Origin: Cryobacterium mannosilyticum
Lineage (GTDB): Bacteria > Actinomycetota > Actinomycetes > Actinomycetales > Microbacteriaceae
Direction: 5' to 3'
DNA length: 64,000 bases
NCBI RefSeq assembly: GCF_004402705.1
Contig: NZ_SOFM01000007.1
Coordinates: 62,001-126,000 of the forward strand
Part shown: piece after piece, positions 1-11,042 of the stretch
Layout: the number at the start of each line of letters is the position of its first letter
Position numbering within the stretch: the first letter of the stretch is position 1
Program-made: the position numbers and the translations under genes
The notes under the pieces: model-generated
What the model was told of the DNA's origin: nothing
Databases searched by the model: none
Seen by the model: the letters and a program-made list of their open reading frames with translations, nothing else

Positions 1-1
1 C

Positions 2-1429
2 TCAGATGCCCAGGTTGGCTTCGAAGGCTCCGGCCTCGAGGCGCTGCTTCATCATGACGAGGAAGCGGGAGGCGTCCGCGCCGTCGATGATGCGGTGGTC
101 GTAGGACAGCGCCAGGAACACCGTGGAGCGGATGGCGATCGAGTCGAGGCCGTCGGTGGTGACGACGATCGGCTTCTTGTAGACGACGCCGGTGCCCAGG
201 ATCGCGCTCTGCGGCAGGAAGACGACGGGCGTGTCGAACAGCGCGCCGCGCGACCCCGTGTTGGTGAGCGTGAAGGTGCCACCGGAGAGCTCATCGGGCT
301 TGAGCTTGTTGTCGCGGGTGCGCTGGGCCAGGTCGGCGATCTGAGCGGCGAAGCCGGCCAGGTCGAGCTCGCCGGCGTTGCGGACGACAGGGGTCAGCAG
401 GCCACGCTCGGTGTCGACCGCGATGCTGATGTTCTCCTGGCTGGGGTACACGATCGAGTCGCCGTCGATGGTGGCGTTGATGATCGGGTTCGCCTGCAGC
501 GCCTCGGCCGCGGCCAGGGCGAAGAACGGCAGGAAGGAGAGCTTGTTGCCGGTCTTGCTCTGGAAGGCACCCTTGACCTTGTCGCGGAGGAGCGCCACGC
601 GGGTCACGTCGACCTCGACGACGGTCGTCAGCTGCGCCGACGACTGCATCGAGATGACGGCGCGCTCGGCGACGACCTTGCGGAGGCGGGACATCGGAAC
701 GGTGGTACCGCGCAGGGGCGAAACCTCCACGGCCGGTGCGGCCGGCGCCGCGGCCGTGGCGGATGCCGTGGCCCTGGCCGATTCGATGTCTTCCTTGCGG
801 ATCCGTCCGCCGACCCCGGTGCCGGAGACGGTGGAGAGGTCGACGCCGGCCTCGTTGGCGAGTTTCCGCACGATCGGCGTGACGTAGCCGCTGGTCCCGG
901 CGTGGGAGCCGCGGGACACGGGCTCGGCTGCCGGTGCTGCTGCAGGGGCAGGCGCGGCCACGGGGGCCGGTGCGGCCACCGGAGCGGCGACCGGTGCGGA
1001 CACGGGGGCCGGTGCGGCGACCGGAGCTGCGACGGGCGCCACGTACGCCGGTGCCACGGGCGCCGGTGCGGCAACCGGTGCCTCGACGGGCGCCACGTAT
1101 GCCGGTTCCTCGGCGACCGGAGCCGCGACGGGTGCCGGTGCGGCGACCTGAGCCTCGGCGACCGGTGCGGCGGTGGGGGCCGCTGCTGCCGAGCCGTCTC
1201 CGATGGTCACCAGAGGGGTCCCGACCTCGACGGTCTCGTCCTCCTGGACCAGGATCGCCTCGATGATTCCCGCGATGGGGGACGGGATCTCCGTGTCCAC
1301 CTTGTCGGTCGATACTTCCAACAGCGGCTCGTCGACTTCGACGTGGTCGCCCACGTTCTTAAGCCAGCGGGTTACCGTACCCTCTGTGACACTCTCACCG
1401 AGTGCCGGGAGGTTAACGGATTCGCTCAT
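2..1429 (-). CDS. sucB: Dihydrolipoamide acyltransferase (E2) of a 2-oxoacid dehydrogenase complex
   Basis: The 475-residue protein is the E2 core that carries acyl groups on a swinging lipoyl arm and passes them to CoA. Residues 1-80 form a lipoyl domain with the modified lysine at K43 (STDKVDTEI). About 95 residues of Ala/Pro/Val-rich linker follow, then an E3/E1-binding domain near 180-218 and a catalytic domain with SYDHRIIDG at 442-450 (His445, Asp449). The ATG is preceded by AAGGAG at a good distance. It follows lpdA by 66 nt in a pepA-lpdA-sucB run. In actinobacteria this E2 often serves both pyruvate and 2-oxoglutarate complexes, so the substrate is not settled. The stop codon is at the very edge of the window. 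Confidence 0.93.
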   Translation of the reverse strand: MSESVNLPALGESVTEGTVTRWLKNVGDHVEVDEPLLEVSTDKVDTEIPSPIAGIIEAILVQEDETVEVGTPLVTIGDGSAAAAPTAAPVAEAQVAAPAPVAAPVAEEPAYVAPVEAPVAAPAPVAPAYVAPVAAPVAAPAPVSAPVAAPVAAPAPVAAPAPAAAPAAEPVSRGSHAGTSGYVTPIVRKLANEAGVDLSTVSGTGVGGRIRKEDIESARATASATAAAPAAPAVEVSPLRGTTVPMSRLRKVVAERAVISMQSSAQLTTVVEVDVTRVALLRDKVKGAFQSKTGNKLSFLPFFALAAAEALQANPIINATIDGDSIVYPSQENISIAVDTERGLLTPVVRNAGELDLAGFAAQIADLAQRTRDNKLKPDELSGGTFTLTNTGSRGALFDTPVVFLPQSAILGTGVVYKKPIVVTTDGLDSIAIRSTVFLALSYDHRIIDGADASRFLVMMKQRLEAGAFEANLGI

Positions 1430-1495
1430 GCGTCTGTCTCCTTCAAAACCATTTGTCTGTAATTAGCTTACTGAGAGTGTGAGTGCCGGGATCTG

Positions 1496-2869
<1,374 letters not shown>

Positions 2870-2974
2870 CCAGATACTCCCTCGTGCATCACAAACTCGG
2901 TTTGCCGGGCGTCATGGAAGACGACGCCGCAGGCATTCGCTGATCGGCAAGCTTATCTTGCCTCCTCGACTGTA

Positions 2975-4471
2975 CTACGGGCGTGAAAAGTCCTCGGCCA
3001 GTCGAAGCAACGCTCGGAGCGAAATCCCGGTCGGTCCGACCCCCGTGAACCCGAACGCACTGCCCGTGTTGTGGGCCGGGCCGGCGATGTCCAGGTGCGC
3101 CCACGGGATCTTCACCGCGTCATCGCCCTCGCCGAGGGTACCGATGAACTCACGGAGGAAGACGCCGGCCAGCAGCATTCCGCCCGCGGCGCTGCCGATC
3201 TTCGCGTTCGCGATGTCCGCGACATCCGAGTTGAGCAGGGGACGGAGCTCATCCGGGAGCGGCATCGGCCAGGACTGTTCGCCGACGGCCTTGCCCGCGT
3301 CGAGGACCCTGGCGACCATGGTGTCCTCGCCCATCACCGCGTAGTACCGGGTGCCGAGGGCGACGATGGCGGCCCCGGTCAGGGTGGCCACGTCGATGAT
3401 GGCGTCCGGCGCTTCTTCGCCCGCGGCGACGAGGCCGTCCGCGAGCACCAGGCGGCCTTCGGCGTCGGTGTTGAGGACTTCAACGGTCTGGCCGCCGCGG
3501 ATCCGGAGCACGTCGTTGGGCCGGATCGCCGATCCGGACGGCATGTTCTCGGCGATGCAGAGCCACGCGGTGACCTTCAGGTCGAGCCCGAGCCGGGCCG
3601 CGGCCAGCGTGGCCGCAAGGACGGTGGCCGCCCCGGTCATGTCGTACTTCATGCCCACCATCGATGCCGGCGGCTTCAGCGAGAGTCCGCCGGTATCGAA
3701 GGTGATGCCCTTGCCGACGAGGGCGAGGTGCCTGGTCGCGCCGGCCGGCGAGTAGGTGACCTTGACCAGGCGCGGCGGACGGGTTGAGCCCTGGCCGACG
3801 CCGGCGATCCCGCCGAAGCCGTCAGCGACGAGTTCATCCTCGTTCCACACCCGCACCTCGATCGGCAGGCCGGGCTGGGCGTCGACCGCTTCGACGGCGA
3901 GCCGGGCGAGGGACTCCGGGTAGAGATCTGACGGGGGAGTGTTGACGAGGTCCTTGATCAGGCTCACCGCGTCAGCGACGATACCGACACGCGTGGGGAC
4001 GTCGCCCAGGTCCAGCCCGGTGTGCACGACGATCTCCTCGGCGGGGAGCTTGGTGGCGGCCAGGGAGCTGTGCCGGTAGGTCGTGAACGAGTACGCGCCG
4101 AGCGCCGCGCCCTCGAGGATGGCTTCGGCATCCTCCGCAGTCGTGGCCGGGAACGCGAACGCGACCGAGGATACCCCGGTGAGCTGGCGGACTGCGGATC
4201 CGGCCGCGTGGCGGAGGGCGTCGACCGTCGACTCCTTTCCGATTCCGATGATGGCGAGGCTGCGGGCCGCACCCACCGAGGCAGGCAGACGCACGAGCTG
4301 GTCGCGGCCGCCGGTGACGCCGAGGGAAGCGAGCTGCGCCGACAGGCCCGCGAAGGCAGGGTCGGCGAACAATACGCCGGTGTCGCCGGAGGAGGTCGCC
4401 CCGACGATCAGGACGTCGACCTCGGAGTCGATTGCGGGCTGTGCGGACACGGAAAGGCGGGGAACGGTCAT
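2975..4471 (-). CDS. pepA: Leucyl aminopeptidase (M17)
   Basis: A 498-residue cytosolic M17 peptidase that removes N-terminal amino acids from peptides. The C-terminal catalytic domain carries the metal-binding GKGITFDTGGLSLKP stretch near residues 250-265 and the signature NTDAEGRLVLADGL near 333-346. The N-terminal domain is the usual variable one. No Shine-Dalgarno is placed usefully before the ATG. Instead TAGCAT ends 6 nt upstream, which suggests a leaderless mRNA. It is divergent from a PAC2 gene across 95 nt and heads the lpdA-sucB run, although an independent lpdA promoter is possible. Confidence 0.94.
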   Translation of the reverse strand: MTVPRLSVSAQPAIDSEVDVLIVGATSSGDTGVLFADPAFAGLSAQLASLGVTGGRDQLVRLPASVGAARSLAIIGIGKESTVDALRHAAGSAVRQLTGVSSVAFAFPATTAEDAEAILEGAALGAYSFTTYRHSSLAATKLPAEEIVVHTGLDLGDVPTRVGIVADAVSLIKDLVNTPPSDLYPESLARLAVEAVDAQPGLPIEVRVWNEDELVADGFGGIAGVGQGSTRPPRLVKVTYSPAGATRHLALVGKGITFDTGGLSLKPPASMVGMKYDMTGAATVLAATLAAARLGLDLKVTAWLCIAENMPSGSAIRPNDVLRIRGGQTVEVLNTDAEGRLVLADGLVAAGEEAPDAIIDVATLTGAAIVALGTRYYAVMGEDTMVARVLDAGKAVGEQSWPMPLPDELRPLLNSDVADIANAKIGSAAGGMLLAGVFLREFIGTLGEGDDAVKIPWAHLDIAGPAHNTGSAFGFTGVGPTGISLRALLRLAEDFSRP

Positions 4472-4477
4472 CCCTTG

Positions 4478-4483
4478 ATGCTA
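4478..4483 (-). promoter_or_regulatory. -10 element for leaderless pepA
   Basis: TAGCAT lies exactly 6 nt before the pepA ATG, so transcription should begin at or beside the start codon. No convincing -35 was found. Confidence 0.5.
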
Positions 4484-4531
4484 CGGGGCAGCCTGTTCGC
4501 TCTCGGCACCACGGCGCGGCGGTCGATTCCT

Positions 4532-4560
4532 TCGACGCACGGATATTGGCGTTTAGAGTT
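4532..4560 (+). promoter_or_regulatory. Promoter for leaderless PAC2 gene
   Basis: A weak -35 (TTCGAC, 4532-4537) sits 17 nt before TAGAGT (4555-4560), which is followed by 6 nt and the ATG at 4567. The spacing matches a leaderless start. Confidence 0.55.
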
Positions 4561-4566
4561 AACGGC

Positions 4567-5490
4567 ATGCGCGATCCTGGTGACCTTTACGAGTTGACCG
4601 CGGATGCCGAGCGCGTCCCGGAGGGCCTGCACCTGGTCGCGGGGCTGACCGGCTTCGCGGATGCCGGTGGCGCGGTCTCGCAATTCACGGAGTACTTGCG
4701 CAACACCCTCGACCATTCGGTGATCGCCGCGTTCGACGCCGATGTCCTCCTCGATTACCGGGCGCGCCGCCCGATCATCTACTTCGACCAGGACCACCTC
4801 ACCGACTACCAGCCGGCCACCCTCCGGCTGTACCTGGCCCGGGACGAGATCGGGCAGCAGTTCCTGCTCCTGGCCGGCTTCGAGCCCGATTTCCGTTGGG
4901 ATCAGTTCACGGCGGCGGTGCTCGAATTGGTGCGCCGTTTCAAGGTGTCCTCGACCACCTGGGTGCACGCGATCCCGATGCCGGTGCCGCACACCCGACC
5001 GATCGGCGTCACCGTGAGCGGCAACCGTTCGGACCTGATCGAGAGCATGTCCGTCTGGAGGCCGCACACCCAGGTGCCGGCCAACGCCCTCCACCTGGTC
5101 GAGTTCCGGCTGCAGGAGAGCGGGGCATCCGTCGTCGGCTTCGTCCTGCTGGTGCCGCACTACCTGGCGGACACCGAGTTCCCGGCCACGGCCCTCTCCG
5201 CCCTGGAGAGTACGAGCGCCGCGACCGGCCTTATCTTCCCGTCGGATCAGCTCAGGGAACAGAACCGCGATTTCGTGGGGCGCATCGACGAGCAGGTGCA
5301 CGACAACCCCGAACTCGCGAAACTCGTCGGCACGCTCGAAGAGCGCTACGACGCGTACATGGAGGGAAGCACCCTGCGGTCGCCGCTGACCGACGAGGCA
5401 GGCGAGCTCCCCAGCGCGGACGAGATCGCCGCCGAGTTGGAGAACTTCCTGGCGACCCGCCGCAGCCGGGACGAGGGCCCGCCAGCCTGA
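4567..5490 (+). CDS. PAC2 family protein
   Basis: A 307-residue protein of the PAC2 (proteasome assembly chaperone 2-like) superfamily. Recognisable features are the early HLVAGLTGFADAGGAVSQF segment and the HAIPMPVPHTRPIGVTVSGN segment in the middle, as in actinobacterial PAC2 proteins. The open frame extends 45 codons upstream, but the ATG at 4567 is preferred because TAGAGT lies 6 nt before it and upstream codons overlap pepA. A second PAC2 paralogue lies at 53828-54781. The molecular role of bacterial PAC2 proteins is not established, and no proteasome genes are in this window. Confidence 0.85.
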   Translation: MRDPGDLYELTADAERVPEGLHLVAGLTGFADAGGAVSQFTEYLRNTLDHSVIAAFDADVLLDYRARRPIIYFDQDHLTDYQPATLRLYLARDEIGQQFLLLAGFEPDFRWDQFTAAVLELVRRFKVSSTTWVHAIPMPVPHTRPIGVTVSGNRSDLIESMSVWRPHTQVPANALHLVEFRLQESGASVVGFVLLVPHYLADTEFPATALSALESTSAATGLIFPSDQLREQNRDFVGRIDEQVHDNPELAKLVGTLEERYDAYMEGSTLRSPLTDEAGELPSADEIAAELENFLATRRSRDEGPPA

Positions 5491-5535
5491 GCGGCGCCGG
5501 CCGGAGCGACTGAACGTTCCAGAGCCGCGCGCGAG

Positions 5536-5541
5536 TAAGTT
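5536..5541 (+). promoter_or_regulatory. -10 element for the MFS gene
   Basis: TAAGTT lies 7 nt before the ATG at 5549. The AGGGG between them is too close to the ATG to act as a Shine-Dalgarno, so a leaderless start fits better. Confidence 0.5.
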
Positions 5542-5548
5542 AGGGGCA

Positions 5549-6883
5549 ATGAACTCGCGTCGCTCCTGGTTGATCTTCTCCATCGGGTCGTTCGCGTACC
5601 TGTCCGCCGTGCTGCAACGTTCATCGCTGGGCGTTGCCGGGGTCGCGGCGACGGAACGCTTCGGCGGCTCGGCCGCCGTGCTCTCCAGCCTCGCGGTCGT
5701 GCAGCTTGTCGTCTACGCCGCCGCCCAGGTTCCGGTGGGCGTGCTGATCGACCGCTACGGTCCCCGGGTGCTCGTCATCTCCGGCACCGCGCTGATGGTC
5801 GGCGGGCAGCTCACCCTGGCCTTCGCGCCGACGATCGGCGTCGCCGTGGTCGGCCGGATCCTCGTCGGGGCAGGGGACGCGACGATCTTCATCTCCATGA
5901 TCCGGCTGATCGGCTCCTGGTTCACCGGCCGGAGCGTTCCGCAGCTCTCCCAGTGGCTGGGCAATATCGGCCAGCTGGGCCAGGTCATGTCTGCGGTGCC
6001 TCTGGCCTGGGTGCTGCACACCTGGGGCTGGACGGCCGCGTTCGTGTCAGCGGCATCCGTTGCTCTCGTGGCGCTCGTCGTGGTGATCGTCGTCGTGCAG
6101 GACCGGCCGGCCGGCGTTCCGGCGGAGGATCGTCCGGCCAGCTGGGCTGCCGCGCTCGCCCTGCTGAAGCACAGTTTCAAACGACCGGGAACCCAGCTGG
6201 GATTCTGGTCCCACTATGTGACCCAGTCCTCGGGAACCGTTTTCAGCCTTCTCTGGGGTTTCCCGTTCATGGTCTACGGCCTCGGCTATGACCCGTCTCT
6301 CGCGGCCGGGATGCTGATGGTCCTGGTCGGGGCGGGCGTGATCGCCGGACCCGTCCTCGGAATCCTGACGGCCCGCTACCCGCTGCGGCGCAGCAACATT
6401 GTTCTCGCCGTGGTCGCGCTGATGTTCACGGCGTGGGCACTCGTCCTGCTCTGGCCGGCTACGCCCCCGATGTGGCTGGTGATCGTGTTGCTGGTCGCCC
6501 TGGGCATCGGCGGACCGGGTTCGCTGATCGGTTTCGATTTCGCCCGCACCTTCAATCCGCAGCGGAGCCACGGCTCCGCCAACGGAGTCGTCAACGTGGG
6601 TGGGTTCACCGCGAGCTTCGTGATGGTGTACCTGGTCGGCCTGTTGCTCGACCTTCAGGACGGGTGGCGTGTCGCCGCCGGCGCAGCCAGCGACCTGTAC
6701 TCGCTCGACTCGTTCCGGGTGGCGTTCTCCGTGCAGTTCCTGGTCGTCGGACTGGGGGTGGTCTTCCTGCTGCGGGCCAGGGCGCGCACGCGCCGGCAGC
6801 TCTCCGACGACGAGGGGATCGAAGTCGCCCCGATCTGGGTGGCGGCGGCCCGCGCGTGGCGCCGGCGGCGGCGGCCGGAATAG
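5549..6883 (+). CDS. MFS transporter
   Basis: A 444-residue membrane protein with about twelve hydrophobic helices and the loop 2-3 motif A-like GVLIDRYGPRVLVISG near residues 65-80, diagnostic of the major facilitator superfamily. The second half begins around residue 215 after a charged central loop. The substrate cannot be read from the sequence. It follows the PAC2 gene by 58 nt with its own -10 element and precedes the sigA promoter region. Confidence 0.88.
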   Translation: MNSRRSWLIFSIGSFAYLSAVLQRSSLGVAGVAATERFGGSAAVLSSLAVVQLVVYAAAQVPVGVLIDRYGPRVLVISGTALMVGGQLTLAFAPTIGVAVVGRILVGAGDATIFISMIRLIGSWFTGRSVPQLSQWLGNIGQLGQVMSAVPLAWVLHTWGWTAAFVSAASVALVALVVVIVVVQDRPAGVPAEDRPASWAAALALLKHSFKRPGTQLGFWSHYVTQSSGTVFSLLWGFPFMVYGLGYDPSLAAGMLMVLVGAGVIAGPVLGILTARYPLRRSNIVLAVVALMFTAWALVLLWPATPPMWLVIVLLVALGIGGPGSLIGFDFARTFNPQRSHGSANGVVNVGGFTASFVMVYLVGLLLDLQDGWRVAAGAASDLYSLDSFRVAFSVQFLVVGLGVVFLLRARARTRRQLSDDEGIEVAPIWVAAARAWRRRRRPE

Positions 6884-6956
6884 GATGCGCCTGGCTTGCC
6901 TCATACACAAAGCATGCAATAATTGTCAATAGGGCCCGTTCTGGTCCTGGGAGTAT

Positions 6957-6970
6957 CGACAATTTTGTCG
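6957..6970. repeat. Inverted repeat upstream of sigA
   Basis: CGACAA and TTGTCG arms flank a TT centre, just upstream of the putative sigA promoter. It is a candidate regulator site, but no family can be assigned. Confidence 0.4.
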
Positions 6971-6988
6971 TTGCGATTAGCCCGGGAC

Positions 6989-7017
6989 TTGACATGGGTC
7001 CTAGTACTGCCCAAAAT
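6989..7017 (+). promoter_or_regulatory. Putative sigA promoter
   Basis: A consensus -35 TTGACA (6989-6994) is followed by a 17-nt spacer and CAAAAT (7012-7017), about 90 nt before the sigA start. Confidence 0.55.
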
Positions 7018-7113
7018 CCACACTGCCCAGGTGTTGGACCGGCCAGCTCCACTTCGGCCGTTTCGACCCGGCAGCGCCGCCGGCGACAGCGCCACGGCAT
7101 GAGAGGTGTTCGA

Positions 7114-8481
<1,368 letters not shown>

Positions 8482-8489
8482 GCGGCCGC

Positions 8490-9758
8490 GTGCGCTACGC
8501 ACCGGCGATCCTCGTCGGCAGGGTTGTTCGGGTCCTGGCGAGATGGCGGAAACCGGGCGGGGGATCAGCGGTCCCCGGTCTCGTCGTCAACACCATCGCT
8601 CCGGGATTCCTGTCCCGCACCCTGAACGGCTTCCCCGGCGGACTGGTCATCGTGACCGGCTCGAGTGGCAAGTCCACCACCACGAAGATGCTGGTTGCCG
8701 CTCTCCGGGCGCACGGCCTGGGCGTGTTCACGAACGAGTCGACGGCCAACATCAGCCAGGGGCTCACCTCGGCGCTGCTCGAGCAGGCCAGCCTGGCCGG
8801 CCGGATCAGCGGCGACGTGGCCGTGCTGGAAATGGATGAAGGGCACGGCGCCCTGATCTCCGGGTCGCTGAAGCCCCGCGTCGTCGCGCTGACGAACGTG
8901 ATGGTCGACCAGATCGATCGCTTCCACGATTCCGAGATGGTCGCGGCCATGCTCGGCAAGATCGCGTCCCGGGCCACCGGAACCGTCGTGGTGAATGCCG
9001 ACGACCAGCACCTGGTGGACCTCGCTTCGCGCCTCGAGGGAGCCGTGGCCGTGTCCCGCTACGGCGTGTCCGCCGACGTCCTCGCGGCGAACCCGCGCGG
9101 GCTCGGCTACAGCGTGACGGCCGGCAACCGCCTCTCCCCCGCGGAGGGGATGCTCCTCACCACGGTCGACGGCCGCGACGCCACCGTGCTGGTGGACGGT
9201 GCCAGCTACGACCTGGGCCTGCCCGCCCGCGGAACGCACTATGCCGTCGATGCGCTGACCGCCCTCAGCACCGCCCAGGCGGTCCTCGGCGAGCGTTTCG
9301 ACCCTGCCGTGGCGGTCGCGGCCATCTCGGCGATCCCGCCCGTGTTCGGCCGGGGCGAGATCGTCACGGTACGCGGCCGGAAGGTCGAATTCGTGCTCGT
9401 GCAAAACCCCGCGAGCTTCCAGCTCAACGTGGACAGCCTCGCGGCCGGAACCGACCAGATCCTGATCGCGATCGGTTCGGATGTCCGTGACCCGTCCTAC
9501 TTCTGGCCGGTCGACACGTCCGGGCTTGGCCGGGTTCTCTTCGCCTCCGGCTCGAAGGCGCTGGAAATCGCCCTGCAGCTTGCCTACGACGACGTCGCCG
9601 TCGAGCGGATCGAGCCCGACCTCGGCCGCGCCCTCGACGAATTCCTCGCTCTCCCTGACCCGCGGATCGGACTGAAAACCATCATCTTCTCGGCCGACTC
9701 CATGCGCCGCACCCGCGCCCACCTCGGGCTCGTCTCCAACAAGGCAGGGCGGGAGTGA
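8490..9758 (+). CDS. murT: MurT-like Mur ligase family protein (DUF1727), without zinc ribbon
   Basis: A 422-residue protein of the MurT type, which with GatD normally amidates the D-Glu alpha-carboxyl of lipid II. It has a Mur-ligase P-loop (TGSSGKSTTTKML, K61), a TNESTANISQG segment, LEMDEGHG, ALTNVMVDQIDRF and VVNADDQ, then the C-terminal DUF1727-like domain with SDVRDPSYFWPVD. Canonical MurT carries a four-cysteine zinc ribbon in the central domain; this protein contains no cysteine at all. The usual GTNGK P-loop reads GSSGK, and the WD of the DxSWxWD segment is altered. The start is GTG, 8 nt after sigA, and the stop overlaps gatD by one base (TGATG). Confidence 0.82.
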   Translation: MRYAPAILVGRVVRVLARWRKPGGGSAVPGLVVNTIAPGFLSRTLNGFPGGLVIVTGSSGKSTTTKMLVAALRAHGLGVFTNESTANISQGLTSALLEQASLAGRISGDVAVLEMDEGHGALISGSLKPRVVALTNVMVDQIDRFHDSEMVAAMLGKIASRATGTVVVNADDQHLVDLASRLEGAVAVSRYGVSADVLAANPRGLGYSVTAGNRLSPAEGMLLTTVDGRDATVLVDGASYDLGLPARGTHYAVDALTALSTAQAVLGERFDPAVAVAAISAIPPVFGRGEIVTVRGRKVEFVLVQNPASFQLNVDSLAAGTDQILIAIGSDVRDPSYFWPVDTSGLGRVLFASGSKALEIALQLAYDDVAVERIEPDLGRALDEFLALPDPRIGLKTIIFSADSMRRTRAHLGLVSNKAGRE

Positions 9759-10498
9759 TGCGAGCGCTCACCATCGTCTCCGTCCTGCCCGAATTCCTCG
9801 GCACGAACGGCGACGCCGCGAACGCCCGGGTGCTCGCCCAGCGCGCCCGTTGGGCCGGTGTCGACGCCGAAATCATTCCGGTGCGCACGGCCGCCGATCT
9901 GCCCGAGCAGATCGACCTCGTCGTGATCGGTTCAGGCTCCGACACCGAGCTGGTCGCGGTGCGCGACACCCTCGCCACGATGACGGAGCAACTCCGCGCC
10001 TGGTGCACGGCGGGAATCCCCATCCTCGCCGTCGGCACCGGATGGGAACTGCTCAGCTGGGGCATCGAGCTCGGTGACGGCACCGTCGTCGAGGGCCTCG
10101 GAATCGTCACGGGCCGCGCGGTTCCCCGGTCCGCACGGGTGACGGACGATCTCATCGTCGACTCCCGTTTCGGCAGACTGGTCGGCTTCGAGAACCACGC
10201 CCGCGACTACGTCGGCGGCGAGGCGTCACCACTCGGCCGGGTTCGATCCGGAACGGGAAACGGCGCTGCCCGTGGCGAAACCGGTGTGGAGGGCCTCGTC
10301 ATGGGGAACCTCGTCTGCACCCACCTGCACGGGCCGGTGCTGGCGCGGAACCCTTCCCTCGCCGACCACCTGCTCAGCACGGCCCTGGCGCGCGCCGGCG
10401 CGGAGTACGTTCCGGGTGCACGAGCCGTCGCAGTCGACGAGACAGCGAAAGCCGGGCGCAATCAGCTTGCCGTGGCGTTGGGCCTCACCGCGGAGTAA
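9758..10498 (+). CDS. gatD: GatD-like class I glutamine amidotransferase lacking the catalytic cysteine
   Basis: A 246-residue protein matching GatD/CobQ-type amidotransferases: FLGTNGDAANARVLAQRARW near the N-terminus, IGSGSDTE, GFENH at 143-147, and CTHLHGP with the catalytic-type His191. The nucleophile elbow, normally AICGGYQ or similar, reads AVGTGWELL (91-99), so glycine 93 replaces the cysteine. C83 and C187 are not at that position. Without it, glutamine hydrolysis should fail, so the protein may be a scaffold or bind another amine donor. Its ATG overlaps the murT stop, implying a complex made in fixed ratio. Confidence 0.8.
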   Translation: MRALTIVSVLPEFLGTNGDAANARVLAQRARWAGVDAEIIPVRTAADLPEQIDLVVIGSGSDTELVAVRDTLATMTEQLRAWCTAGIPILAVGTGWELLSWGIELGDGTVVEGLGIVTGRAVPRSARVTDDLIVDSRFGRLVGFENHARDYVGGEASPLGRVRSGTGNGAARGETGVEGLVMGNLVCTHLHGPVLARNPSLADHLLSTALARAGAEYVPGARAVAVDETAKAGRNQLAVALGLTAE

Positions 10499-10546
10499 CC
10501 TCCCGCGGGTGGTTCGGCCCCCGGAACGCAGGCCCCCGGATATGGG

Positions 10547-10581
10547 AACGGCGCGGAACGACCGAGGTCGTCCGCGCCGTT
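10547..10581. terminator. Bidirectional terminator between gatD and the zinc-ribbon gene
   Basis: A 16-bp stem with one bulged A and a GA loop: arms AACGGCGCGGAACGACC and GGTCGTCCGCGCCGTT. It lies between two convergent genes and could end both. Confidence 0.75.
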
Positions 10582-10617
10582 GACCGCGCGTCGAAAAGGA
10601 CGGGTAGTCGAACTGGA

Positions 10618-10869
10618 CTAGGAGCGCTGGTCCTCGAGAAGTCGGCTCGACTCGTCGTGCCAGCTCTCGGCGATCGCCGCGAGCTTCTCCTGGTGCTTGC
10701 GGCCGTGGTGGGCGCAGAACATCAGTTCGCTGTTGTTGACGACGACTCGGATGTAGGCCTGGGCGCCGCACGCATCGCAGCGGTCGGCCGCGGTGAGCTG
10801 GTGAGGGGCGCTCTGCCCGTCGACGGAACTTTGGTCGATGGCACCATTTCCGGTTGCGATCTGGGACAT
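10618..10869 (-). CDS. Small zinc-ribbon-like protein (DUF7455 type)
   Basis: An 83-residue protein with CDAC and FCAHHGRKH, arranged as a likely CxxC...CxHH metal site, and a charged C-terminal helix. Proteins of this kind sit between sigA and the topoisomerase IV genes in many actinobacteria; the function is unknown. GGAGGAGG lies just upstream of the ATG, the strongest Shine-Dalgarno in the region. It is divergent from parE across 173 nt. Confidence 0.75.
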   Translation of the reverse strand: MSQIATGNGAIDQSSVDGQSAPHQLTAADRCDACGAQAYIRVVVNNSELMFCAHHGRKHQEKLAAIAESWHDESSRLLEDQRS

Positions 10870-11028
10870 GTTTTCCTCCTCCAGACTGATACCAAGTGAT
10901 ACCAATTTAACCTGTGCTCCATGTAAACACGGTCCGCCCCGGTTTACGACTCCGTTTGGTTGCATTTCGCTCACCGCGTAGACGTTCTGGGCAGGGTGTT
11001 GCTGGGGAGCCGGGCGCGTTCCGGTCGG

Positions 11029-11034
11029 TATTCT
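11029..11034 (+). promoter_or_regulatory. -10 element before parE
   Basis: TATTCT lies 8 nt before the GTG at 11043. No Shine-Dalgarno is present, so the mRNA leader is at most one or two bases. Confidence 0.4.
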
Positions 11035-11042
11035 TGACAGTT

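Noticed and set aside
10618..10869. The longer minus-strand frame reaching 11067 as the true N-terminus of the zinc-ribbon protein.
   Set aside because: A strong GGAGGAGG precedes the ATG at 10869, and the extra codons cover the parE promoter and start.
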